Shown: piece after piece, positions 55,478 to 64,000 of the stretch | Position numbering within the stretch: position 1 is the first letter of the stretch | Layout: every line of letters begins with the position of its first letter | Assembly (NCBI GenBank): GCA_002706765.1 | Contig: PAJV01000042.1 | Location: 62,001 to 126,000 of the forward strand | Direction of reading: 5' to 3' | Source: Gimesia sp. | Lineage (GTDB): Bacteria > Planctomycetota > Planctomycetia > Planctomycetales > Planctomycetaceae | Length of the DNA stretch: 64,000 nucleotides | Made by a program: the position numbers and the translations under genes | Notes under the pieces: generated by a model | The model's input: only the letters and a program-made list of their open reading frames with translations | The model's database searches: none | What the model was told of the DNA's origin: nothing

Positions 55478-57616
55478 TTACTCTTCTTCTGCTTCGGTAT
55501 CAACATCTCCGTTGCTTTCACCGGCGGCCTGTTCAGCCAGTACCGCTTTACGGGATAATTTGACACGATTCTGATCATCAACGGCGATCACTTTTACCTG
55601 CAGACGGTCACCCATCTTGCAGATATCGCTGACCGATTTGACGAATCCGTCAGACAACTCGCTGATATGACACAAACCGTCTTTGCCGGGAGCAATCTCG
55701 ATGAAAGCACCAAATTCTTTGATCGAACTGACCACACCATCGTAGATGCGACCAACGCGAATTTCTTCTGTCAACGCTTCGATGTGAGCCATGGCTTTTT
55801 CGACGATCGAGACATTTCCGCCGGAAACAGTAACGGTACCATCATCCTGAATATCGATGGTGGCGCCGGTGTCTTCCTGAATCGCTCGGATGGTCTTTCC
55901 ACCAGGTCCGATCAGCAGGCCGATTTTCTCGGGATTGATCTTGGTCTGATGCAGACGGGGAGCATATGCAGAAATCTCTGCACGAGGACGACGAATCGCA
56001 GTCAGCATGGTTCGCAGCAGTTCCAGACGGGCCTTTTTGGCCTGTTCCAGAGTCGCGCGAATGACTTCTTCGTTGATGCCCTCATTCTTGAGGTCCAGCT
56101 GAATCCCGGTGATCCCTTTCTGTGTCCCGGCTACCTTGAAGTCCATGTCACAGAAATGGTCTTCGTCGCCGATAATGTCAGTCAGAATCTTATATTCTTT
56201 CCCTTTGGTCACCAGACCGATGGAAATCCCGGCAACCGGCTGTCGCAGCGGCACACCGGCATCCATCAGAGCCAGGGTGGCTGAGCAGACCGAAGCCATG
56301 GAGCTACTGCCGTTTGATTCCAGAATGTCGGAAATCACGCGGATTGTGTAAGGGAAATCTTCTTCACTGGGCAGGACTGGTAAAACAGAACGTTCTGCCA
56401 GACAACCGTGGCCGATTTCGCGACGTCCCGGTCCCCGGATCGGTCGGCATTCACCAACTGAAAACGAGGGGAAGTAGTAATGCAGCATGAATCGCTGTAA
56501 TTCTTCTTCGAACAGACCGTCGACCCGTTGCTTATCGCGAGAGGTTCCCAGTGTGACGGTGGCCATGGACTGTGTTTCACCACGGGTAAAGACGGCTGAA
56601 CCGTGGACTCGTGGCAGAGCACCTGTTTCGCAGAACACATCCCGCAGCACATCGGTCGCACGTCCATCCAGTCGACGACCAGTGATCGCCATTTCGCGGA
56701 CGGCTTTTGCTTCCAGATCGTGGAATGCTTCTTTGAATTCACCCAGTGTGGCACCGTCTTCCGTGGTGTCGGCACCTTCCGGGAAGAATTTGGCGATCAG
56801 CTCTTCTTCGATCGCTTTAGCACCCTCGCGGCGTTCTGCTTTCACAGTACTCTGCATGGCTGAACTCAGTTTCTGGAAGATGGCATCATCCAGTTTGGCA
56901 ACAAACGGATTTTCCGGAGGGGCTTCGTACTTGAAGGGCTCGATCCCTGCTTTTTCCCGCAGTTCCAGCTGTAATTTGCAGATTTTTGCCAGTTCACTAT
57001 GTGCGAACATGATGGCAGCTGCCATTTCGTCTTCCGGAATCTGGTTTCCGAAACCTTCGATCATCAGCACCGATTCGACGGTTCCGGCAACAATCAGATC
57101 CAGATCGCCTTCGGCAATCTGTTCATGAGTCGGGAAGACAATTAACTCACCATCAATGCGACCAATGCGGACGGCACCGATTGGTCCCTGGAAAGGAACC
57201 GGTGAGAGACACAGTGCCGCTGAGGCACCGTTGATTGACAGCACATCCGGTTCGTTGACGCCGTCACAGGACATGACGTTAGTCTGGATCTGCAGTTCGT
57301 CATGAAACCCCTTGGGGAACAGCGGACGGATAGGACGGTCGGTTAAACGAGCCGTCAGAATTTCTTTGGTCGTAGGCCGACCTTCGCGTTTCAAGAACCC
57401 ACCAGGGAATTTACCAGCTGCTGCTGCCCGTTCCCGATAATCAACCGTCAGTGGGAAAAAATCAATTCCGGGTCTTCCCGGACCTGTTGCCGCTGCAACA
57501 AAAACTACTGTTTCACCATACTGAACCAGAACAGAACCGGCTGCCTGTTTCGCCAACTGACCAGTTGTAAGACTAAGTTTCTGTCCGCCAACCTCACATT
57601 CAACAACTACTTTCAC
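55478..57616 (-). CDS. pnp: Polyribonucleotide nucleotidyltransferase (PNPase)
   Basis: A 712-residue 3'-5' phosphorolytic exoribonuclease that degrades mRNA and acts in the RNA degradosome. Two RNase PH domains are readable: the first at about 10-230 (FFPLTVDYRERAAAAGKFPGG, LTDRPIRPLFPKGF) and the second at about 310-540 with GRREIGHGCLAERSVLPVLP and SNGSSSMASVCSATLALMDAG. The KH domain has IGLLIGPGGKTIRAIQEDTG and the S1 domain has GVVSSIKEFGAFIEIAPGKDG. Length and order match the family. rpsO lies 54 bp upstream, the arrangement seen in many bacteria. A C-terminal acidic tail ends the protein. Confidence 0.97.
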   Translation of the reverse strand: MKVVVECEVGGQKLSLTTGQLAKQAAGSVLVQYGETVVFVAAATGPGRPGIDFFPLTVDYRERAAAAGKFPGGFLKREGRPTTKEILTARLTDRPIRPLFPKGFHDELQIQTNVMSCDGVNEPDVLSINGASAALCLSPVPFQGPIGAVRIGRIDGELIVFPTHEQIAEGDLDLIVAGTVESVLMIEGFGNQIPEDEMAAAIMFAHSELAKICKLQLELREKAGIEPFKYEAPPENPFVAKLDDAIFQKLSSAMQSTVKAERREGAKAIEEELIAKFFPEGADTTEDGATLGEFKEAFHDLEAKAVREMAITGRRLDGRATDVLRDVFCETGALPRVHGSAVFTRGETQSMATVTLGTSRDKQRVDGLFEEELQRFMLHYYFPSFSVGECRPIRGPGRREIGHGCLAERSVLPVLPSEEDFPYTIRVISDILESNGSSSMASVCSATLALMDAGVPLRQPVAGISIGLVTKGKEYKILTDIIGDEDHFCDMDFKVAGTQKGITGIQLDLKNEGINEEVIRATLEQAKKARLELLRTMLTAIRRPRAEISAYAPRLHQTKINPEKIGLLIGPGGKTIRAIQEDTGATIDIQDDGTVTVSGGNVSIVEKAMAHIEALTEEIRVGRIYDGVVSSIKEFGAFIEIAPGKDGLCHISELSDGFVKSVSDICKMGDRLQVKVIAVDDQNRVKLSRKAVLAEQAAGESNGDVDTEAEEE

Positions 57617-57670
57617 AATATTATCCTAATTCTTTTCCGACAAACCGACACAGAGCAGCAAACACCGAAA

Positions 57671-57940
57671 CTATTTTCGGATGTTTAACTTCTCCAGAAT
57701 TTCCCTATAGCTTTCTGCACTTTTCTTATGCAAATAATCCAGCAGACTGCGGCGACGGCTTACCATCTGCAGCAAACCTCTACGACTGGCGTGATCTTTC
57801 ACGTTCGATCGTAAATGCTCTGTTAAATTAACAATCCGTTCCGTAAGTACAGCAATCTGCACTTCAGCAGATCCGGTATCCCCTGTTTTGGACTGATATT
57901 CTTGAATCAATTCTGCTCTTCGTTCCTGCGTGACTGACAT
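57671..57940 (-). CDS. rpsO: 30S ribosomal protein S15
   Basis: An 89-residue ribosomal protein of the normal S15 length. Recognisable segments: [59 protein letters not shown] and [12 protein letters not shown]. It binds 16S rRNA in the central domain early in small-subunit assembly. It heads the rpsO-pnp operon. In other bacteria S15 represses its own translation through a leader structure; no such structure was evaluated here. Confidence 0.97.
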   Translation of the reverse strand: MSVTQERRAELIQEYQSKTGDTGSAEVQIAVLTERIVNLTEHLRSNVKDHASRRGLLQMVSRRRSLLDYLHKKSAESYREILEKLNIRK

Positions 57941-58267
57941 TCTTCTAACCTAAACCTTTAAAACAAACCACTTGACAAACAGAGAAGATCGGGGAAAACC
58001 CAATGCAAAGACAGCCACTACGTCCGTGTCTTGACTTCATCTGAGACTGGTAATGGCAAGAGAAAACAAAGCTATTACGCTAGCTTTCAGGGTATTTAAG
58101 TTACTTAATGTAGCAATTTGAATAGATTATTCAATGGATACGCCACCTCGATTACAAAAACCGGGCTGAATAGAATCAGACCGCATTCTTTTTCCGTAAT
58201 CTTTCCCCACTTAAACAGGGGAACACCCGCTGCCAGCAAACGCCATATTCTCATAAACCACTTTATA
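57941..58267. other. 327-bp intergenic region upstream of rpsO
   Basis: Spacer between rpsO and the NfeD-type gene, both on the minus strand. It should contain the rpsO promoter and leader. I found no good -35/-10 match and no convincing terminator for the NfeD gene. A short plus-strand open frame beginning at 58118 runs into the antisense of the NfeD gene and is not called. Confidence 0.4.
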
Positions 58268-60571
58268 TCAAGAGCTTACCTCTCGCACAATCACTTCATT
58301 GCCCTGAATTTGCGAGACCACGACCGGCGCTCCCACCTGGATATAAGGGCCCTCGCTGATGACATCCACCCAGACTCCTTCAATTTCTACCCGTCCCGCA
58401 GGGCGTAAAACAGAGCGTGTGACTCCTTCCATACCGACCTCCAGATGCAGCCCCTTGACTTTTAACGTCCCTTTTCCGGGAATCAGTTCCGGATCCAGTT
58501 GGATCTCATGCGTCGCGGGTTTCTGATATTCGCCCGGCGGGGCCAGCACGATGGAACTCATCAGCTTTGATTCAGGTAAAAATCGATTCAACACGATTGC
58601 GAGAACGATCACCGTAACCAGTGAGGCGCTCATGGTCGCGATAGTACTGGACATCGTGGCAAAATCAGATTCGGGGCGCAGCGTATTAAAATCACCAAAT
58701 GTCTGGCTGGCCAGAATGATCGACGTCACCATCAGCAGGCCCCCGGAAACACCGAAGATACCGAACCCGGGAATAACAAAGATTTCCAGCAGAATACAGA
58801 TCAGGCCGATCGAAAAGAGTACCACTTCCAGATACCCGGCCGTCCCCCCCAGAAAGCGACTCCAGAAGAACAACCCGAAACAGACCGCCGACAAGATCCC
58901 GAACAGCCCCGTCAAAGTATATAGCTCCAGGTAAACAAAGATCGCGCCCAGCAGGAACAGTAAAAACGTCACGAGCTGGGAATTCAGAACATAAACCAGC
59001 GTATCAACCCAGGTTCGTCCTACCGCTTTGAGTGTGACATCAGCGGGAATTCCCAGACGCTGCTTGAGTTCATCCATATCCCGAACCGCAGGTTCAGCGA
59101 TTTTCAATTCATGCGCCCGGACACCATTGACCGTTAACAGATTTGCTTTCCGCGATTCAGGCACAGCAGGGCCCTGGATCCATTCGCCATTGGACAGGTG
59201 AATTTCTTCTTCACTCATATACCAGAGCTGTCCCGTTTTACTGTTTGTCACTTCATACACAATCAGATCTTTATCAGACATCGCTTCACAGATGGCAGCA
59301 GGTCGCCCTTTTTTCTCTGCGAGATCCTTCAAGGTCACGCGCAGTGAACTTAGAATTTTTTCAGGAACGTGCTCAAACTGGCCATCTTCATTCATTTCAA
59401 TGGGTCCGGCGTCTCCGATCTGTGCCCCTGGTCGGAGAAAAATTTCGTCACAGCCCAGCGCGATAATCGCGGCACTGCTCATGGCGTGATCGGGGACATA
59501 AGCCACCGTTCTGACCTGCCTCGAGTCCAGGTCAGCAATCATATTTGCCAGATTGGTGCCCGACATCAGGTAGCCTCCGCCTGAATCGATCTCAAAAATC
59601 AGCATATTCGCCCCGGAATTGACGGCCCGATTGATCTGTCGTTCGAGGAACGCCTCCAAGAGAGGCTCAATCATGCCATCAACTTTAATCAGCATGACTT
59701 TGGGGGCGTCTCCCAGGGTAGGATCATCGCGTAATTTCTCGCGGGGAATTCCATATAATTCAGCCAGTTCGCCGCGTGTGGGAGCCAGTTGCTGGACCAG
59801 TACATCCAGGGCACGGGCCTTGCTGCCGGAAAAGACCCCCAGCGAGCCAGCTTCCTTGATCGTTTCGACGTCGGTTATGACGGCCCTGTTCTCCTGCAGG
59901 CGTTTCAATTCATCCGGCGTCACAATGCGAGATAGAATCTGCCTGTTTTCTCCTTCGCCCTGCTGGATTTTCACCTTGAGCACTGCCTGTTGCGGGTCCA
60001 TCATGCCCAGCACCAGGGCACGACTCAGCTTGGCATTATGGCGTTTTTCGACGATCGACAGTACAAATTCGCGTTCATCCTGATCCAGGGCTTTGCCATA
60101 GCCGATGTCGCCCAGTTCCGCATCCGGATGCATCACGATTTCATCGCAGGCCAGCGCCAGGACGACATTATTCCCGATCACGGTCTCCGGGATCCAGGCA
60201 ATGGTCTTCAGATCGGAGAGCTGGGCGGAAGCCAGAAACTTGGCCAGCCCCTGCACCTGATGAAACGGGCTGGAACCGGGGGAAATCTGCAGAACCAGAT
60301 AGCCTGTCTGCCCTGTCTTAGCTGCTTCATTCTGTAATGCTAAAGCCGCATTGGTGACTCGCCCGTAAGTCACTTCACCCACCGGGCTTTCGATAGTCAT
60401 GAACAAGGCCGGTTTTGAGGGGGGCGCATCCGCGTCTGCTTTTTTCTTTGCGTCGGCAGGCTGCTGCTTCGGTTTGTCTGGCGCAGCCGGGTCGGCCCGC
60501 AGAGTCGAACTTCCATTGAACACCAGAAGTCCCAGAATAAAAGCCAGTAGCATCTGGTTGATATGTTTCAT
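58268..60571 (-). CDS. NfeD/ClpP-class membrane protease with duplicated ClpP-like domain
   Basis: A 767-residue protein. Signal peptide at about 1-27, then a Lys/Ala/Pro-rich linker. A first ClpP/crotonase-like domain covers about 55-275 and a second about 290-500. In the second, Y358VPDHAMSSAAIIALGCDEI holds the expected serine nucleophile (S365 or S366). The matching stretch of the first, beginning W126IPETVIGNNVVLALACDEI, has G133-N134 there, so it is probably inactive. Four or five membrane helices follow (about 525-690), then an NfeD OB-fold (SVLRPAGRVEIEGVWVDVIS). NfeD1 proteins normally partner a stomatin-like protein, which is not in the window. It would cut membrane proteins or act in membrane quality control. 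Confidence 0.86.
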   Translation of the reverse strand: MKHINQMLLAFILGLLVFNGSSTLRADPAAPDKPKQQPADAKKKADADAPPSKPALFMTIESPVGEVTYGRVTNAALALQNEAAKTGQTGYLVLQISPGSSPFHQVQGLAKFLASAQLSDLKTIAWIPETVIGNNVVLALACDEIVMHPDAELGDIGYGKALDQDEREFVLSIVEKRHNAKLSRALVLGMMDPQQAVLKVKIQQGEGENRQILSRIVTPDELKRLQENRAVITDVETIKEAGSLGVFSGSKARALDVLVQQLAPTRGELAELYGIPREKLRDDPTLGDAPKVMLIKVDGMIEPLLEAFLERQINRAVNSGANMLIFEIDSGGGYLMSGTNLANMIADLDSRQVRTVAYVPDHAMSSAAIIALGCDEIFLRPGAQIGDAGPIEMNEDGQFEHVPEKILSSLRVTLKDLAEKKGRPAAICEAMSDKDLIVYEVTNSKTGQLWYMSEEEIHLSNGEWIQGPAVPESRKANLLTVNGVRAHELKIAEPAVRDMDELKQRLGIPADVTLKAVGRTWVDTLVYVLNSQLVTFLLFLLGAIFVYLELYTLTGLFGILSAVCFGLFFWSRFLGGTAGYLEVVLFSIGLICILLEIFVIPGFGIFGVSGGLLMVTSIILASQTFGDFNTLRPESDFATMSSTIATMSASLVTVIVLAIVLNRFLPESKLMSSIVLAPPGEYQKPATHEIQLDPELIPGKGTLKVKGLHLEVGMEGVTRSVLRPAGRVEIEGVWVDVISEGPYIQVGAPVVVSQIQGNEVIVREVSS

Positions 60572-60758
60572 CGTGTGACTTTCACTGTTTTCAATTATGA
60601 GACAGGCAATGCCTGTGATTCTTAAGCGGTTATACCAGTGTGGAAACCGGAACGGTTTCCTTATCCATTATTATTGTATCATAGCCAGATACTGATCATC
60701 GGTTGTACTCTTTTTAACGAGATTTTACACCCGACAGATCAATTCATTTCCGCAATTA

Positions 60759-60823
60759 TTGACTGTGTCCCGTTTTACTACAGCATCTCCTGAAGACGCT
60801 CAGTCATACTGGACACAGTCTAA
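60759..60823. repeat. 65-bp imperfect palindrome made of two opposed repeat ends (copy C)
   Basis: The left arm begins TTGACTGTGTCCCGTTTTAC and is the reverse complement of the right end of copies A and B. The right arm ends ACTGGACACAGTCTAA. The arms meet near 60791 at CTCCTGAAGACGC. The arrangement is what remains if the interior of a small inverted-repeat element is lost. It is 93 bp upstream of the helicase ATG, so the transcript leader may fold into a long hairpin. Confidence 0.75.
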
Positions 60824-60915
60824 ACTGAAAGATTTTCAGAGAAAACAGGTTAAATTATTGTGGTCAGCCTCTTACAATACAGGGGCAACTCTTACCGTCA
60901 CTCCAAAGGGCAGAC

Positions 60916-63900
60916 ATGTCATTTTACGGCTATCACCCCATCATCGAAAAATGGTTTCGGAATCGTTTTCAGAACCCGACCGAACCGCAGCAGCAGGGCT
61001 GGCCTTGTATCAATCGGGGTGAGCACACCTTGATCTCGGCTCCGACGGGAAGTGGAAAAACGCTGACCGCCTTTCTCTCGGTGATTGACCGCCTGGTGAA
61101 ACGCTCCCTGGCTGGTGACCTGGATGATGAGACAAGTGTTATCTATGTCTCACCATTGCGGGCCCTGTCCAACGACATGCACCGCAATCTGGAACAACCG
61201 CTGGAAGAAATCTCACAACTGCTGGAAGATGCCGGCGAGATCTTCACGCCGATTCGTATCGGCCTGCGCACGGGCGATACTCCTTCTTCCAAACGTGCCG
61301 CGCTCGTCAAACGGCCTCCTCATATATTAGTAACCACCCCCGAATCGCTGTACTTAATGTTGACCGGATCCAAAAGCCGGGAAACTCTGAAAACAGTGGA
61401 AACGGTGATCGTCGATGAAATTCATGCTCTTTTAAGAGACAAACGCGGCTCCCACTGGTCAATCACCCTCGAACGCCTGGAAGCCCTGGTGGATCACCCC
61501 CTGCAGCGCATTGGTCTGTCGGCGACACAGAAACCTCTTGATCGCGTCGCGCAATACCTGGTGGGAAATCGGCCTGAAATTGAAATTTCGGAAGCATCAC
61601 CGCCTGAAGAACCATGCGAATATCCCGAGCAGTCCTGTCGGATCGTCAACATCGGGCACTCGCGCACGCTGGACGTTGCGATCCAGGTTCCTCCGTCGGA
61701 ATTGAGCGCCATCTGCACTCACGAACAATGGGCCGAAGTGCTGGAACAGATTATCGAACTGATCAACTCGCATCACAGCACTTTGATCTTTGTCAATACC
61801 CGCCGCCTGGCAGAACGCATCACTCACCAGCTCACCGAACGGCTGGGAGAAGAAGTGGTCGGCAGCCATCATGGATCGTTATCTGCAAAAATCCGACACC
61901 GTACCGAACAGAAACTGAAAAGCGGCGAGCTCAAAGCGGTCATCGCGACCGCCTCTCTGGAACTGGGCATCGATGTCGGTTACATCGATCTGGTCGTCCA
62001 GATTGGTTCACCGCGGGGCATTGCCACGTTTCTGCAGCGCATCGGCCGCTCCGGGCATTCCCTGGGGCTGGTCCCCAAAGGACGGATCTTTGCACTCTCA
62101 CGCGATGAACTCGTGGAAAGCATGGCCCTGGTCCGCTCCATCAAGCAGGGAATTCTGGATACGGTGCGTATGCCGGAAGCGCCCATTGACATCTTGGCAC
62201 AGCAGATTACTGCAGAAGTGGCCTGCCAGGAATGGAACACCGATGACCTGTTCGAAAGCCTGACGCGTTCCTATTCGTATCGCAATCTCAAGCGGAAAGA
62301 CTTTGACAGTACGCTCCAGTTTCTCAGTGAGGGCATCAGCAGCACTGCAGGCCGCAGCCGCGTGTACCTGCATCATGACCAGGTTCAGAACCGCATCCGC
62401 AGCCGCAAAAATGCCCGTCTGGTCTCCACCATGAACGGCGGCGCGATACCGGAAGTCGCTTCGTACCGCGTGGTCACCGAGGATGACCAGACCGTGGTCG
62501 GCTCTGTCGATGAAGAATTCGCCGTCGAAAGCATGGCCGGTGATATCTTTCTGCTGGGGAACACATCCTGGCAGGTACGCTACGTGCGCGGCGGCGATGT
62601 TACCGTCGTCGATGCCCATGGTGCGCCTCCCTCCATTCCGTTCTGGTTTGGCGAAGCCCCCGGTCGCTCGCTGGAACTGTCGACGGAAATCTCGCACTTG
62701 AGAGAAGAACTCGAACGCCGCATCGAAAATACCGAGCAGGCAATTCTCTGGCTCTCTCAGGAAACCAACACCGACGAGTGGGGCAGTAAACAGATCGTGG
62801 AATACGTTCAGGCACAGAAAGCCGCCCTGGGCGTCGTGCCTACGCAAAAACGGATCGTATTTGAACGCTTCTTTGATGAATCGGGGGGTATGCAACTGGT
62901 GATTCATGCTCCCTTCGGAGGGGACATCAATCGCGCGTGGGGTTACACCATGCGAAAACGGTTCTGTCGTTCCTACAACTTCGAACTGCAGGCCACAGCC
63001 GACGATAATGGCATTATTCTTTCACTGGGTCCGCAGCACAGCTTTCCGCTGGAAAGCCTGTTTTCCATGCTCAACACCCGGAATGTGCAGCAGCTCTCTG
63101 AACAGGCGATTCTGGATCACCCCATGTTCCACGTGCGTTGGCGCTGGAATGTGACGCGGGCACTGCTCGTCTCGCGCATGCAGAACGGTAAAAAAGTCCC
63201 GCCGCCACTACAGCGTTTTCGAGCCGAAGACTTACTCACCGCAGTCTTCCCACGACTGACGGGGTGCCCCGAAAACGAAATCGGCGAGATCGTCCGCCCC
63301 GATCATATCCTCGTTGATCAGACACTCACCGACTGCCTGAATGAGCAACTTGACATTGAGGGATTGAAAAATGTGTTGCTCGAGATTGAACAGGGCACGG
63401 TGAAACTCATTCCCCGCGATACCCGGGAACCTTCCCCCTTCTGTTATGAACTGCTTAATTCCAGTCCGTATACGTTTCTGGATGGCGGCGAAGCGCAGGA
63501 ACGCCGCGCCCGCGCAGTGGCGACCAGGCATACGCTTTCCGTGGAAAGTGTCGAAGACCTGGGAAGACTCTCTCCGGAAGCCATCGCACAGGTCTGCCAG
63601 GAAGCGCAGCCCGTCGTTCGGAATGCTGATGAATTTCACGACGTTCTGCTGGGACGCATTCACCTTCCAATCCAAGAACATCCCGAATGGTCTGACTGGT
63701 ATCAGGAACTGGAAGCAACGGGACGCGCCACGACACTGGTCCGCCCCGACACACCTGCCGCTCAAGTAACCGCTCTCAGCTGGGTAGCCACGGAACGACT
63801 GCCGGCTGCTTTGGCAGCCTTTCCGGACAGCAGTCATCATCCGTCTGTGAATGTTCCCGCCGGCGTGCAGCAGGAATGGGAATCGACGGAAGCCCGCACC

Positions 63901-64000
63901 GCGATCATCCGCGGACTGTTGGACAACAGTGGGCCGCAGACGGTGGCTGAAATGGCGTACCAGGCAGGAATGACAGAGCCGCAGACCGAAGCCGCTTTGA
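60916..64000 (+). CDS. Lhr-type DEAD/DEAH-box helicase, truncated by window end
   Basis: A large superfamily 2 helicase, 1028 residues inside the window and continuing beyond. Helicase motifs: Q region (PTEPQQQGWP), Walker A APTGSGKT at about 43-50, Ib/Ic region SPLRALSNDMHRNL, motif Ia-type TTPESLYLML, DEIH (VIVDEIHALLRD), SAT (IGLSATQKPL), and motifs V/VI ATASLELGIDVGYIDLVV and QRIGRSGHSLG. After about residue 440 come the winged-helix and Lhr-core domains. The family repairs DNA and unwinds RNA/DNA hybrids; bacterial long-form Lhr proteins are about 1400-1500 residues, so about two thirds are seen. AAAGGG stands 5 nt before the ATG. The palindromic repeat copy C lies upstream. Confidence 0.88.
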   Translation, partial: MSFYGYHPIIEKWFRNRFQNPTEPQQQGWPCINRGEHTLISAPTGSGKTLTAFLSVIDRLVKRSLAGDLDDETSVIYVSPLRALSNDMHRNLEQPLEEISQLLEDAGEIFTPIRIGLRTGDTPSSKRAALVKRPPHILVTTPESLYLMLTGSKSRETLKTVETVIVDEIHALLRDKRGSHWSITLERLEALVDHPLQRIGLSATQKPLDRVAQYLVGNRPEIEISEASPPEEPCEYPEQSCRIVNIGHSRTLDVAIQVPPSELSAICTHEQWAEVLEQIIELINSHHSTLIFVNTRRLAERITHQLTERLGEEVVGSHHGSLSAKIRHRTEQKLKSGELKAVIATASLELGIDVGYIDLVVQIGSPRGIATFLQRIGRSGHSLGLVPKGRIFALSRDELVESMALVRSIKQGILDTVRMPEAPIDILAQQITAEVACQEWNTDDLFESLTRSYSYRNLKRKDFDSTLQFLSEGISSTAGRSRVYLHHDQVQNRIRSRKNARLVSTMNGGAIPEVASYRVVTEDDQTVVGSVDEEFAVESMAGDIFLLGNTSWQVRYVRGGDVTVVDAHGAPPSIPFWFGEAPGRSLELSTEISHLREELERRIENTEQAILWLSQETNTDEWGSKQIVEYVQAQKAALGVVPTQKRIVFERFFDESGGMQLVIHAPFGGDINRAWGYTMRKRFCRSYNFELQATADDNGIILSLGPQHSFPLESLFSMLNTRNVQQLSEQAILDHPMFHVRWRWNVTRALLVSRMQNGKKVPPPLQRFRAEDLLTAVFPRLTGCPENEIGEIVRPDHILVDQTLTDCLNEQLDIEGLKNVLLEIEQGTVKLIPRDTREPSPFCYELLNSSPYTFLDGGEAQERRARAVATRHTLSVESVEDLGRLSPEAIAQVCQEAQPVVRNADEFHDVLLGRIHLPIQEHPEWSDWYQELEATGRATTLVRPDTPAAQVTALSWVATERLPAALAAFPDSSHHPSVNVPAGVQQEWESTEARTAIIRGLLDNSGPQTVAEMAYQAGMTEPQTEAAL

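Noticed and set aside
60759-61022. An 87-codon open frame overlapping the palindrome and helicase start
   Set aside because: Its beginning is the palindromic repeat and its end is the helicase gene in another frame; the helicase ATG with its own ribosome binding site explains the region.
1-64000. CRISPR arrays, tRNA or rRNA genes, phage or integrase genes
   Set aside because: I looked for regularly spaced repeats, tRNA-like cloverleafs in the longer gaps, and transposase or integrase motifs, and saw none. The only mobile-like traces are the three repeat copies.

Overview
The window looks like chromosomal DNA of a planctomycete, most probably a Gimesia/Planctomyces-type member of the Planctomycetaceae. 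That assignment is inference from gene content: TAT-exported DUF1501 proteins, a DUF1592/DUF1552 pair, prepilin-like DUF1559 proteins with the H-X9-DG ending, DUF1080, several secreted sulfatases, and ECF sigma factors of planctomycete type, one next to a Ser/Thr-kinase start. No rRNA, tRNA, CRISPR array, prophage or intact transposase was found.

Layout. 1-856: start of a kinase gene and an ECF sigma factor. 1060-18469: a catabolism-flavoured region of exported proteins (polysaccharide deacetylase, two sulfatases, an NHL propeller, two sialidase-like proteins, a PQQ-type propeller, two Gfo/Idh/MocA proteins) plus an ECF sigma/anti-sigma pair and a DUF1501 protein. 18623-27905: DUF1080, a DUF1592-DUF1552 operon with a near-consensus promoter and a terminator, a cupin, a DUF1559 + lipoprotein pair and a ceramidase-LamG fusion. 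28110-37172: a co-directional block with a polytopic membrane/TPR protein coupled to a seven-haem cytochrome, then a Cys-rich exported peptide, an FtsX permease, a Cys-containing lipoprotein, a HlyD adaptor, an ABC ATPase and a second FtsX permease. 37192-41027: two DUF1501 genes around a short LexA-type HTH gene. 41061-43794: two DUF1559 genes and a lipoprotein. 44522-47068: PQQ propeller and sialidase-like genes, convergent across a strong terminator. 47109-52723: TetR - HlyD - RND efflux operon. 53006-55336: orphan histidine kinase and NtrC-type regulator. 55478-57940: rpsO-pnp. 58268-60571: NfeD-type membrane protease. 60916 to the end: an Lhr-type helicase that runs off the window.

How the genes may work together. 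The first third fits breakdown of sulfated, acetylated or sialylated glycans: sulfatases and a deacetylase remove substituents, sialidase folds bind or cut, and Gfo/Idh enzymes oxidise released sugars. No classical glycoside hydrolase or polysaccharide lyase is visible here. The middle block looks like an uncharacterised envelope export system whose substrate cannot be read from sequence.

The most unexpected structure is an interspersed repeat. Two 97-bp copies (25648-25744 and 42164-42260) share 81 positions in my gapless hand alignment, and both lie just 3' of a DUF1559-lipoprotein pair. A 65-bp palindrome at 60759-60823, upstream of the helicase gene, is built from two opposed copies of the repeat's end. 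This suggests a small non-autonomous mobile element. Other items worth checking are an NfeD protein with a second, apparently inactive ClpP-like domain, an anti-sigma factor fused to an exported beta-rich domain, and a Gfo/Idh paralogue without the usual nucleotide-binding glycines.
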